Position numbers and translations under genes: made by a program
The notes under the pieces: model-generated
What the model was told of the DNA's origin: nothing
Database searches by the model: none
What the model saw: only the letters and a program-made list of their open reading frames with translations
Part shown: positions 35,538 through 45,400 of the stretch, piece after piece
How positions within the stretch are numbered: position 1 is the stretch's first letter
Layout: each line of letters opens with the position of its first letter
Assembly (NCBI RefSeq): GCF_021390675.1
Contig: NZ_JAJEJV010000004.1
Location: 62,001 to 126,000, forward strand
Direction of reading: 5' to 3'
Source of the DNA: Dyella sp. 2HG41-7
GTDB taxonomy: Bacteria > Pseudomonadota > Gammaproteobacteria > Xanthomonadales > Rhodanobacteraceae
DNA: 64,000 nt

Positions 35538-38500
35538 ATGAATATTTTCGCGCCCATCATTCGCCGCCCCATTGGCATGTCGCTGCTTGCCCTGGGCCTG
35601 ACGATCGCCGGTTTCTGCGCCTATCTCACCTTGGGCGTGGCGGCGTTGCCGTCGCTGGATTTTCCGGGCCTAGTCGTGATCGCCCAATATCCGGGCGCCG
35701 ATGCGCAAACCATGGCGGCAACGGTCGCAGCGCCGCTTGAGCGTCAGCTTGGGCGCATTCCGGGCATTCAGCAGATGTCGTCCGACAGCAATGCGGGCGG
35801 CACGCAAATCCAGATTCTGTTTGATTTTGGTCGCAGCGCCGATAAGGCGGCGCGCGACGTGCAAGCGGCCATCAACGCAGCGCAGCCGGATCTGCCGGCC
35901 AGCTTACAGCCGCCGCAATATTTCAAATTCGATACGGCGTCGATTCCAGTCCTGCTGATTTCGCTTACATCCACCAGCATGCCGCCGGACAAGCTTTACG
36001 ACCTCACCGACACCTTGCTGAAGCCCGCCGTCTCGCAAATACCGGGCGTGGCGCAGGTGCAGGTGTTCGGCGGCGCGCCGCATGCGGTGCGCGTCACCTT
36101 GAACAGCGCGGCGCTGACCGCCAAGAGCATTACGGCGAACGATATCGCCAACGCGTTGCGCGCGGCGAACGTCACGTCGCCACAAGGCATGTTGAGCGAC
36201 GGCATTCGTCAGATGACGGTCACTGCCAACGACGCCTTGCAGACGCCGCAGGATTTCGGTTCGCTGGTGATCGCCAACCGCAAAGGCGTGCCTGTGTATC
36301 TTTCCGAAGTCGCCACTATCACCAGCGGCGAGCAGGATAAATATCAGGCGGCGTGGTTCAACGGTCAGCGCGCCGTGTCCATGCAGATCAGCAAGCGCCC
36401 CGAAGCCAATTCGGTGCAGCTGGTGCAGGACATCCGCAATCGCCTGCCCGGCTTGCGCAACCTGGTGCCGGCGGATGTGCAGATCACGCCGATTTTCGAC
36501 CTGACGCAAGGCACCAAGTCGGCGCTGCACGAAGTGGAAATCGCGTTGCTGCTCAGTATTTTGATGGTGGCGCTGGTGATGCTGGTGTTTTTGCGCCGCG
36601 CTCGCCCGACGATCATCGCCATGTTCAGCGTGCCACTGTCACTGGCCGGCGCATTCGTGGTGATGTACGCGCTCGGTTTCACGCTCAATACGCTGTCGTT
36701 GATCGCGCTGGTGCTGTGCGTCGGTTTCGTGGTGGACGACGCCATCGTGGTGATCGAAAACATCGTACGGCATATGGAAAACGGTATGAAGCCGTTGGAT
36801 GCGGCTCTGCTTGGCGTGCGCGAAATCGGATTCACGGTGATCTCCATCACCGTGTCGCTGGTCGCGGTGTTCGCGCCGATGGTGTTCGGCAACAACACGC
36901 TGGTGATGCTGATGCGCGAGTTCTCGGTCACGCTGATTGCGACGATCGTGATTTCCGCCCTGGTGTCGCTCACGCTCACGCCCGCGTTGTGCGGCCGCTA
37001 TTTGCTGGAAGAAACGGCAGGACATCGTAAACCGGGTCGGATCGAAGCGGCGGTGGAACGGCTCGATCGCTGGATGCTGCGCGTGTACGAACGCGGCCTG
37101 GATTGGGCGATGCATCATCGCCGCGTGATGCGCTGGCAGCCTCCGATTCTGCTGATTCTTACCGCGGTTCTGGCGGTGGTGGTCACCAAAACGGCCGGCG
37201 GCGGCATCATGCCGAAAGAAGACACCGGCATGCTGATTTTGCAGATGAGCGCCGATGCGAATATTTCGCCCGCCTTGATGGCCGCGCGAACGCAAGCCGT
37301 GGCGAAGATCATGCAGGCCGATCCCGCCGTGGTGGACGTTACGACGATTCTTGGCGGCAACAACAACGCGGGCCAGGTCGGCAATACGTCCACGCTGTTC
37401 GTCGACCTCAAGCCTCTCGGCAAGGGACCGGGCGAGCGACCCGACGCGCTCGACAAAGTGATCGAGCGATTGGACAAGCAATATAAAAAACTGCCGGACA
37501 TGACCGTAACGATGCGCGGCCTGCAGTTCCTCGGCGGCCCCAGCAACAAGGGCGGCGGCGAATACGCGTTCGATCTGGGCAGCACGATGAATGCGCCGCT
37601 GCAACCGGCGACGCTGCGGCTGGCGCAAGTGATGCGCAAGATGAAGGAGTTCAAGGACGTCACCACCAGCTACGACAGCATCGGCAAGCAGCAGTTGTTG
37701 CAGGTGGATCGCAACGCCGCGTCGCGATTGCAAGTGGGCATGGGTCAGATCGATCAGGCGTTGACCGACGCGTTCGGCCAGAATCCCGTGTCGGTGATCT
37801 ATTCGGATATCAATCAATATCGCGTGGTGCTGACGGCGAGCAATGCGGATTCGCTGAGCCCCGATACCTTGCTCAACACGTACGTGCGCAACTCGCAAGG
37901 CAAGATGATTCCGCTGTCGGCGATGGCGCATATCGTGTCGCAGATCGCGCCCGTGGCGATTTCGCATTTCAACCAAATCGAATCGTCCACCATTAGTTAT
38001 AACCTGGCCGACAAAGTGACGCAGGCCGATGGCTTGAAGCTGGTCGATCAGGCGATCGTCACCGCGCAATTGCCGCCGGGTGTGGAACGACGCTTCACCG
38101 GCGACAACCAGAAGCTGATGGAAGCGTTGCAGAACGCACTGATCGTGTTCGCGGCGGTGATCCTGGTGATGTACATCGTGCTGGGCATTCTTTATGAAAG
38201 CCTGATTCATCCGCTCACGATTCTCTCCACCTTGCCGGCGGCGGGCATGGGTGCGTTCCTGGCGATGTTGCTGACGCATACGCAGCTCACCGTGATGTCG
38301 GTGATCGCCGTGTTGATGCTGATCGGCATCGTGAAAAAGAACGCGATCCTGATGGTGGACTTTGCGTTGGTCGCCGAACGCGATCGCAATCTGTCGCCGC
38401 CGGATGCGATCCGCGAAGCGGCCGTCGTGCGCTTTCGACCGATCACCATGACCACCCTGGTGGCGATGGGCGCGGCGCTGCCGTTGGCGATCGGTTTCGG

Positions 38501-38702
38501 TATCGGTTCGGAAATGCGCCAGCCGCTCGGCATCGCCATTCTCGGTGGCTTGTTCGTGTCGCAACTGCTGACCTTGCTCAGTACGCCTGCCATTTATCTG
38601 TGGCAGCACGACCGTCGCGTGCGCAAGGCGGCTCGCAAAGCGCGGCGCGAAGAAAAGCGCCGTCTGCGCCAGATCGGTAAACAGGCTGCCGCAACCGAGT
38701 GA
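35538..38702 (+). CDS. RND efflux permease 1 (MdtB/MdtC-like), orphan
   Basis: Inner-membrane proton antiporter, 1054 residues, complete. It opens MNIFAPIIRRPIGMSLLALG with TM1. The first periplasmic loop has VAAPLERQLGRIPGIQQMSS and ARDVQAAINAAQPDLPASL. TM4 carries the proton-relay Asp pair in GFVVDDAIVVIENIVRHME; the second half shows GIVKKNAILMVDFALVAER and FRPITMTTLVAMGAALPLA. The motifs are closer to MdtB/MdtC than to AcrB. The C-terminal tail is very basic (RKARREEKRRLRQIGKQ). No adaptor or outer-membrane factor is adjacent, only a second paralogous permease, as in MdtBC-type heteromeric pumps. The ribosome site is weak. Confidence 0.94.
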   Translation: MNIFAPIIRRPIGMSLLALGLTIAGFCAYLTLGVAALPSLDFPGLVVIAQYPGADAQTMAATVAAPLERQLGRIPGIQQMSSDSNAGGTQIQILFDFGRSADKAARDVQAAINAAQPDLPASLQPPQYFKFDTASIPVLLISLTSTSMPPDKLYDLTDTLLKPAVSQIPGVAQVQVFGGAPHAVRVTLNSAALTAKSITANDIANALRAANVTSPQGMLSDGIRQMTVTANDALQTPQDFGSLVIANRKGVPVYLSEVATITSGEQDKYQAAWFNGQRAVSMQISKRPEANSVQLVQDIRNRLPGLRNLVPADVQITPIFDLTQGTKSALHEVEIALLLSILMVALVMLVFLRRARPTIIAMFSVPLSLAGAFVVMYALGFTLNTLSLIALVLCVGFVVDDAIVVIENIVRHMENGMKPLDAALLGVREIGFTVISITVSLVAVFAPMVFGNNTLVMLMREFSVTLIATIVISALVSLTLTPALCGRYLLEETAGHRKPGRIEAAVERLDRWMLRVYERGLDWAMHHRRVMRWQPPILLILTAVLAVVVTKTAGGGIMPKEDTGMLILQMSADANISPALMAARTQAVAKIMQADPAVVDVTTILGGNNNAGQVGNTSTLFVDLKPLGKGPGERPDALDKVIERLDKQYKKLPDMTVTMRGLQFLGGPSNKGGGEYAFDLGSTMNAPLQPATLRLAQVMRKMKEFKDVTTSYDSIGKQQLLQVDRNAASRLQVGMGQIDQALTDAFGQNPVSVIYSDINQYRVVLTASNADSLSPDTLLNTYVRNSQGKMIPLSAMAHIVSQIAPVAISHFNQIESSTISYNLADKVTQADGLKLVDQAIVTAQLPPGVERRFTGDNQKLMEALQNALIVFAAVILVMYIVLGILYESLIHPLTILSTLPAAGMGAFLAMLLTHTQLTVMSVIAVLMLIGIVKKNAILMVDFALVAERDRNLSPPDAIREAAVVRFRPITMTTLVAMGAALPLAIGFGIGSEMRQPLGIAILGGLFVSQLLTLLSTPAIYLWQHDRRVRKAARKARREEKRRLRQIGKQAAATE

Positions 38703-38708
38703 TACGTT

Positions 38709-38740
38709 GACATGCTTTTCCTGAAGCAGAAAAGCATGTC
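38709..38740. terminator. Hairpin after RND permease 1
   Basis: A perfect 12-bp stem, GACATGCTTTTC with GAAAAGCATGTC, and an 8-nt loop, 6 bp after the stop codon. It lacks a downstream U-run but is well placed as a terminator or 3'-end stabiliser. Confidence 0.6.
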
Positions 38741-38744
38741 ATGG

Positions 38745-39015
38745 CTAGGGCCTGTTCATACTATTTGCGTGGCCCGCGCCGGGAGCTGTTTGCGCGCCAG
38801 CCAAGGAAGAGGGAAGGAGTGTACGTCCGTACACGACTGAGCGATGACGCGGGATGGCGCGCAAACAGACCCGGCCCTTCGGGTTGTCGATGAGTGGCCG
38901 CCATGCGGCAGCGCGCGGCTTGGCTTGACAGCCAGTCAAGCCGGCGCCACGCACCACCACCTGACGGCCACTCATCGACAACGCGGGCTACGCAAATAGT
39001 GCGAACAGGCCCTGG
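38745..39015. repeat. 271-bp MITE-like element with nested inverted repeats
   Basis: Terminal inverted repeats of 33 bp (38745-38777 and 38983-39015) match at 29 of 33 positions, with ends at AGGGCCTGTTC/GAACAGGCCCT. Nested inside are perfect pairs of 14 bp (38786-38799 with 38855-38868), 7 bp (38819-38825 with 38828-38834), 18 bp (38883-38900 with 38965-38982) and 8 bp (38922-38929 with 38935-38942). I see no protein-coding frame worth calling. It separates the two paralogous RND genes and could be a non-autonomous mobile element or a structured RNA. Confidence 0.75.
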
Positions 39016-39034
39016 CTTCACGACAGCCATGATG

Positions 39035-39101
39035 TGCCTTCCGGCATGGACGGACTTCAGGCACATTTGCAGGGATAAGCATCGGCGTATGAGATGCTTA
39101 T
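39035..39101 (+). promoter_or_regulatory. Second copy of the RND leader motif
   Basis: 39035-39068 repeats the 34-nt block found at 35377-35410 (three mismatches). A hairpin ATAAGCAT/ATGCTTAT follows at about 39075-39101, then GAATACGTCTTTC, which parallels GAATGTGCCCTTC in the first copy. No long U-run follows here. It lies about 90 bp before the TTG start of the second RND permease. Confidence 0.5.
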
Positions 39102-39191
39102 GAATACGTCTTTCGCACAACACGGCTCTTCACGCGGCGCCTGCGGCGGCGCTTCGCGCGTTGTGGCGATGCCCAACACGGAGGTTGGCGT

Positions 39192-42100
39192 TTGAATATT
39201 TTCGAGCCCATCATCCGACGGCCCATCGCCACGTCGCTGCTGGCGATTGGGCTGCTGCTGGCCGGTTTCTGCGCCTATTTGGTGTTGGGCTTGGCGGCGT
39301 TTCCGTCGATTCAATTTCCTGCCGTGGCAGTTGTTGCGCAGTTACCTGGCGCCGACGCGCAAACCGTGGCGTCAACGGTTACCGCGCCGTTGGAGCGCCA
39401 GCTCGCACGCATTCCAGGCATTGAGGAGATGAATTCCGATTCGAATTCGGGCGGCATGTCCATCCAGATGCGGTTCGATCTGTCGCGCACATCCGATCAG
39501 GCGGCGCGCGATGTGCAAGCCGCGATGAATGCGGCGGCGCCCGATCTGCCCGCTGAGCTGGCGCTGTTTCCGCCGCAGTATTTCAAAGCCGATACGTCGC
39601 AGATTCCCGTGCTTTTGATCGCGATGACGTCCACCAGCATGGCGCCGGACAAGCTTTACGATCTGGCCGACACTTTGATGCGCCCAGCCGTCTCGCAAAT
39701 CACCGGTGTCGCGCAGGCGCAATTGATCGGCGGCTCGCCGCACGCTATTCGCGTATCGATCAATAGCGCGGCGCTCACGGCGAAAGGGCTCACCGCCAAC
39801 GACATCGCCAACGCATTGCGCGCCGCCAACGTCGCTTCGCCGCAAGGCATTCTCAGCGACGGCGCCATGCAGATGACGGTGTCGGCGAATGACGGACTGC
39901 ACAAGCCTGCCGATTTTGCGTCCCTGGTGATCGCCAATCAGAAAGGCAAGCCGGTCTATCTTTCCGACGTCGCCGCGGTGACCGACGGCCAGCAGGATTC
40001 TACGCAGGCCGCGTGGTTCAACGGCCAGCATGCCGCGATCATGCAGGTGATGAAGCGCTCCGACGCCAACTCGGTAGAAGTGGTGCGGCAGATTCGCGCC
40101 GCCATTCCACGACTCCAGCGCATCGTTCCGGCCGACGTGCAGATCTCGCCGATTTTCGATCTCACGCTATCGACCAAATCCGCGTTGCACGAAGTGGAAG
40201 TGGCGCTGATGCTCAGCGTGGTGATGGTGGCGTTGGTGATGCTGCTGTTCCTGCGTCGCGTGCGTCCGATGGTGATTGCGATGTTCAGCGTGCCGTTGTC
40301 GCTCGCGGGCGCGTTCGTGTTGATGTATTCGCTCGGCTTTACGCTCAATATGCTTTCGCTGATCGCGTTGGTGTTGTGCATCGGCTTTGTGGTGGACGAT
40401 GCGATCGTAGTGATCGAGAACATCTTCCGCCATATGGAGAAGGGCGAGAAGGCGCTGGACGCAGCATTGATCGGCGTGCGCGAGATCGGCTTCACCGTTA
40501 TCTCCATCACGCTGTCTCTGGTCGCTGTGTTTGCGCCGATGGTGTTCGGCCGAAGCCCGATGGTGATGCTGCTGCGTGAGTTTTCGGTCACGCTGATCGC
40601 CACCATCGTGATGTCCGCGATCGTGTCGCTGACCCTGACGCCTGCGTTGTGCGGTCGCTATCTGCTGGAAGAAAAAGCCAACCGTCACGCGCCGGGCAAG
40701 CTTGAATTGGCAGTGGAACGTTTCGACCGCCGCCTGCTTGGCATTTACGAACGCGGATTGAATTGGGCGATGCGGCATCGGCGTATCATGCGTTGGCAGC
40801 CGTTGATCCTGCTCGCGCTGACGGTGGGCTTGGCGATGGCGGTGGTGAAGACCGCCGGCGGCACGCTGATGCCGGAAGGCGACACCGGCATGATGCAAGC
40901 GGACATGGTGGCCGACGCCAATATTTCGCCGCAACTGCTCGCCAAACGCACGCAAGCGGTGCTTGCCATCATGCAGGCCGATCCGGCGGTGCTGGATGTT
41001 TCCGCGTTTCTCGGCGGCAACAATACGAACGGCGGCGTCGGCAACGAAGCGTCGTTCTTCGTCGATCTGAAACCACGCGGCGACGGGCCTGGTCAACGAC
41101 GCGACGCCGTCGACAAGGTGATCAAGCGCCTCACGGATCAATACAAAAAGCTGACCGACGTGCAGGTTTCCGTCACCAGTCTCGGCTTCTTTACCGACAG
41201 CGGCGGCAACAGCAAGGCCAAGGGCAAATACGCCTTCGATCTCACCAGCACCTCCGGCGTGCCCTTGCAGAAGCCCGCACTGCATTTGGCGGAGACGATG
41301 CGCAAGATGAAGCAATTCAAAGACGTCAGCACTAGCTTCGACAGCATCGGCAAACAACAATTTCTGGAGATCGACCGCAACGCCGCGGCGCGCCTGCAAG
41401 TGGGTATCGGGCAGATCGATCAAACATTGACTGATGCGTTTGGTCAAACGCCGGCGTCGGTCATCTATTCCGACATCAACGAATATCAGGTGATTCTGAT
41501 CGCCGACAACGCCACGTCGTTGAGTCCCGATACGCTGCTCAACATGTACGTGCGCAACAGCCAAAACAAAATGGTGCCGCTCTCGGCTGTCGCGCGTATT
41601 CATCCGCGTATCGAAGCCACCGATGTACAGCATTACAACCAGCTGGAGGCAGCAACGCTCAACTACAACCTCGCCGACGGCGTTACGCAGGCGGAGGGTT
41701 TGAAGCTGGTCGATCAAGCGATGTTCGCCGCGCAACTTCCACCGGGCGTGATGAAAAAATTCACCGGCGACAATCAGAAGCTGATGGAAGCGGCGACGAA
41801 CGGCGCGATCATGTTTATCGCCGTGATTCTGGCGATGTACATCGTGCTGGGCATGCTTTACGAAAGCCTTATTCACCCTCTGACGATTCTCTCCACCTTG
41901 CCGGCCGCAGGCATGGGCGCGTTTCTCGCGATGCTGATCACGCATACGCAAATGAGCACGATGTCGGTGATCGCCGTGCTGATGTTGATCGGCATCGTGA
42001 AGAAGAACGCGATTCTGATGGTGGATTTCGCGCTGGTCGCCGAACGCGAAGAAGGACTCAAGCCGCCGGAAGCGATTCGCGAAGCCGCACTCGTGCGTTT

Positions 42101-42383
42101 CCGCCCCATCACCATGACCACGCTGGTGGCGATGGGCGCCGCGCTGCCGTTGGCGATCGGTTTCGGCGTTGGCTCGGAAATGCGCCAGCCGCTGGGCATC
42201 GCCATTCTCGGCGGTTTATTTGTTTCGCAGCTGCTTACGTTGCTGAGCACGCCCGCCATCTACTTGTGGCAGTACGACCGCCGATTGCGCAAGGCGGAGC
42301 GCAAAGCGCGCCGCGTGGAAAAACGTCGCATTCGCGAAATCAAGCAAGCCGTCGTCACGGCGCTCGCGTGGATACGGCGGTAG
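39192..42383 (+). CDS. RND efflux permease 2 (MdtB/MdtC-like), paralogue of permease 1
   Basis: 1063 residues, starting at TTG 39192 with GGAGG about 10 nt upstream; the first residues are MNIFEPIIRRPIATSLLAIG. Nearly every motif of the upstream permease is repeated: VTAPLERQLARIPGIEEMNS, GFVVDDAIVVIENIFRHME, GIVKKNAILMVDFALVAERE, FRPITMTTLVAMGAALPLA, and a basic tail. The two are clearly products of a tandem duplication that included the leader motif. Together they may form a mixed trimer as MdtB and MdtC do, but they must borrow an adaptor and duct encoded elsewhere, or have lost them. The substrate is unknown. Confidence 0.94.
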   Translation: MNIFEPIIRRPIATSLLAIGLLLAGFCAYLVLGLAAFPSIQFPAVAVVAQLPGADAQTVASTVTAPLERQLARIPGIEEMNSDSNSGGMSIQMRFDLSRTSDQAARDVQAAMNAAAPDLPAELALFPPQYFKADTSQIPVLLIAMTSTSMAPDKLYDLADTLMRPAVSQITGVAQAQLIGGSPHAIRVSINSAALTAKGLTANDIANALRAANVASPQGILSDGAMQMTVSANDGLHKPADFASLVIANQKGKPVYLSDVAAVTDGQQDSTQAAWFNGQHAAIMQVMKRSDANSVEVVRQIRAAIPRLQRIVPADVQISPIFDLTLSTKSALHEVEVALMLSVVMVALVMLLFLRRVRPMVIAMFSVPLSLAGAFVLMYSLGFTLNMLSLIALVLCIGFVVDDAIVVIENIFRHMEKGEKALDAALIGVREIGFTVISITLSLVAVFAPMVFGRSPMVMLLREFSVTLIATIVMSAIVSLTLTPALCGRYLLEEKANRHAPGKLELAVERFDRRLLGIYERGLNWAMRHRRIMRWQPLILLALTVGLAMAVVKTAGGTLMPEGDTGMMQADMVADANISPQLLAKRTQAVLAIMQADPAVLDVSAFLGGNNTNGGVGNEASFFVDLKPRGDGPGQRRDAVDKVIKRLTDQYKKLTDVQVSVTSLGFFTDSGGNSKAKGKYAFDLTSTSGVPLQKPALHLAETMRKMKQFKDVSTSFDSIGKQQFLEIDRNAAARLQVGIGQIDQTLTDAFGQTPASVIYSDINEYQVILIADNATSLSPDTLLNMYVRNSQNKMVPLSAVARIHPRIEATDVQHYNQLEAATLNYNLADGVTQAEGLKLVDQAMFAAQLPPGVMKKFTGDNQKLMEAATNGAIMFIAVILAMYIVLGMLYESLIHPLTILSTLPAAGMGAFLAMLITHTQMSTMSVIAVLMLIGIVKKNAILMVDFALVAEREEGLKPPEAIREAALVRFRPITMTTLVAMGAALPLAIGFGVGSEMRQPLGIAILGGLFVSQLLTLLSTPAIYLWQYDRRLRKAERKARRVEKRRIREIKQAVVTALAWIRR

Positions 42384-42401
42384 ACCGTATTGCAGTGACG
42401 C

Positions 42402-42442
42402 ACAACCGATGCGCTTGGCTTACGCCAAAGCGCACCGGTTGT
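42402..42442. terminator. Bidirectional hairpin between RND permease 2 and the autotransporter
   Basis: ACAACCGATGCGCTTGGC (42402-42419) pairs with GCCAAAGCGCACCGGTTGT (42424-42442) except for one mismatch and one bulge, with a TTAC loop. It sits between convergent genes ending at 42383 and 42451. Confidence 0.7.
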
Positions 42443-42450
42443 CAGGCGTA

Positions 42451-45400
42451 CTAGAACTGCTTTTTCACGCCGAATCGAATCATCTGATCGTGCGCGTGCG
42501 GTTGCGCCAGATAGTCGTATTCGGTCGTGATCAGCCAATCCCCCTGCAACTGCAGATCGCTGCCGAAGCCGATCTGCGCGCTGTTGCCGTTGGCGCTGTA
42601 CGGATTGGTGATAACGCTCCAGGAGCCCGCCGACGGGATGAACGCATAGCTCAACGAGGTGTTGCCGGTTCCCTGGAAATCGTGACCGAATTCGAACCGC
42701 ACGTGCGGAATCAGCGTGCCGAAACTTTCCTGGATTTGTCCGCTCGCCCGCACGCCGAGGATCGTCTGCGAGGTGCGCACCAGTTGGTTGCCGTAGGTCA
42801 ACGCATCGATCACATCGCCGGTTTCGGAGTAGCTGTTGAGCCGCGACAACGACCATTCCAAGCGGCCGTACGGCGACAGCAACCAAGAGCCCCATTTGTA
42901 TTCGTAACCGCCGGTCAGCGATGCGTACCACTGATCGCCGTTGCGGTGACCCATCAAATAGGTGCCGTTGTTGTCGTCGAAACGCCGGCTGCTGAAGCTC
43001 AAGCCGCCGCCGCCTAACACGCCGTCGATATACGTTCGCAAAGACGGTTGGAAGCTGCCGTACAAGGCCGCGCTGAATCCTTCCGCGATGCTGTGAGTGC
43101 CGTCGTTGGAAATATCGCTGTTGTCGTGGTTGTAGCCAAGGCTGAGACCGGCAACGCCGCGCTCGCCGATGCGCTGGTCCACACCCATCGTCACCGCCAA
43201 GTTGTCCGAATCGAAACCTGCCGCCTGACGGTACGCATCGAACGAACCGAAATTCGCCGCGCCGCCGATCCAGACGCCCAGTCCTTGCGGGCCTTTCGCG
43301 GGCGTGCTGGAACGAGCGTCGCTTGTTGTCGGCGAGAGCGGCGCAAGCGGCGACATGGATGCATCGCCCATCGCATCGCTGCTGCCGATGCCGGGACGCG
43401 CCATCCCGGTCGTCGTCCACGGTTGGTTTGTCGTCGTACCCAATCCGGTCGAATGCATCGGCCGACCATCGAGACTTATCGACAGCGTGTTGCTGAAGAG
43501 CGAACCGCCGCCGTCGTGCAGGCTTTCCAGGCGGCCACGGATATTGTCGAGCTGACTCTGCGCGAAGAGTTGGGCTTCCGTGGTTTGCGCGTTGATGATG
43601 CCGAGCACATCGGCATTCTTGGACGGATCGGGTTGCTTGCTCACCACCACGAGCACATCCACCGTCACCAGATCGCCGGTCGATGAGGTGAGCACCGCCG
43701 TGATCTGCACGAGGCCGAGGAAATTGCCCACGGGCGTGAAGGTCAGCGCCGTCGGTTGACTCAAAGACACGTTGCCGGCGCTTGCGGGTGAAAGTCCCTC
43801 GAGTATCGACGACGTATACGAGCCAGGAACGATGCTTCCCAGGTTCACCGTCACTGGCGTGCCCGGCGTGGTCATCACCGTTTTGGTGTGGCCCGATGCA
43901 CTGCCAGCCGCCGTGACCGTGACGCTGATCGTCGCCGGTTGCGAAGCGCCGAAGTGATTGCTAACCGCGTAGGTGAACGTGTCGGTGCCGGTATAACCCG
44001 AAGCCGGCGTATAGGTGATCTGGTCGCCGCTCACCACTGCGTTGCCGTGCGCGGGTTGCGTCGCCACGCTCACGCCAACAAAGGGCTGCGGTCCCGTGGC
44101 GCCGGATTCTGCTTGCACGGTCACCGGCGTACCTGCGGTGGTCGCCACCGCATGCGCCGCGGCGACGGGTACGGCCGATGGCGCGACGGTCACCGTCACG
44201 GTTGCTGGCGACGATGCGCCGCCAGGATTGCTCGCCGTGTACGTAAAGCTATCGGTGCCGCCGTAGAAAGCGGACGCTGGCGTATACGTAACGCTTTCGC
44301 CCGATACAGTGGCCGTGCCGTGCGTCGGCGCTTTGGCGATCGCCACCGATGTCACGTCGATGCCGGCGATCGCGCTGGTGAGATTGATCGTCGTTGCCGT
44401 GTTGTAGTTGGTCGTGGCCGAGACGTTGCTCGCGACCGGCGCCGGCGGATTGTTGATCGTCACCGCCAACGTCACTTGCGGTGCGGCGAGGTGACTTGCA
44501 TCGCCTGCTTGATTGGCTGTGATGGAGCACAGCCCCGCCGACAGCGTCGTCACCGTCGAACTCTGGATCGAACACACCGCGTTCGACGACGATGCAATCG
44601 CAAACACCACCGGGCTGCTCGATCCGTCGCCCGTCGCCGAAACCGTAAACGTGCCGCTCGGTTTGAACACCGGTTGTGCCGGATTGGCCACAAAGTTGGT
44701 GATCGCGCCGACCGCTTTTGGCGTCACGCTGTTGGACGCGGCCGAAGCCGCGCCGGTGCCGGCCGCGTTGGTTGCGGTCACGGTAAACGTGTAGGCCGTG
44801 CCGTTGGTGAGCGTTGTGATGGTGCAGGGCGAAGCCGCGCAGGTGCTCGTCACGCCACCCGGACTGCTGATGGCGGTGTAACCGGTGATCGGATTGCCGC
44901 CGTTGCTCGTCGGTGGCGTGAACGTCACCGTTGCTTGAGCATCGCCCGCCGTCGCCGTGCCGATGATGGGCGCGCCCGGTGCGACACCTGCGATCGCAAA
45001 CGTTTGGCTGACCTGCGGCGCAGGCGAATACGCGCCATTACCGGCTTGATTCGCGTTAATGACGCACGAGCCGGGCGATACCGTCGTCAGCGCGCCGCCA
45101 CTGGTGATCGTACATACCGCGGTGGTGCTGGAGGAGAACGAAACGGTTAGGCCAGAGCTGGCCGTCGCGGTGAGCGTGGGCGTCGCGCCGAAGTTCTGCG
45201 TGCCCGGATTGCTGAAGGTAATCGTTTGATTGTTCTTGGGCGTGACTGCGTTCGACGCCGCGGAAGGCGCGCCAGTGCCCGCCGAATTGGTCGCGGTAAC
45301 GGTGAACGTATACGCCGTTCCGTTCACCAGTCCGGTCACCACGCAGGGCGACGCGGCACACGTGCCAGTAAGGCCACCGGGACTGCTAGTGGCGGTGTAG

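Noticed and set aside
36639-38609. 656-codon minus-strand frame opposite RND permease 1, and a similar 594-codon frame opposite permease 2 (40167-41951)
   Set aside because: Both are antisense shadows of well-supported permeases, rich in His/Arg/Gln and similar to each other only because the sense genes are paralogous.
38745-39015. Complete insertion sequence between the RND genes
   Set aside because: At 271 bp it is too short for a transposase and contains no convincing reading frame; retained only as a MITE-like repeat.
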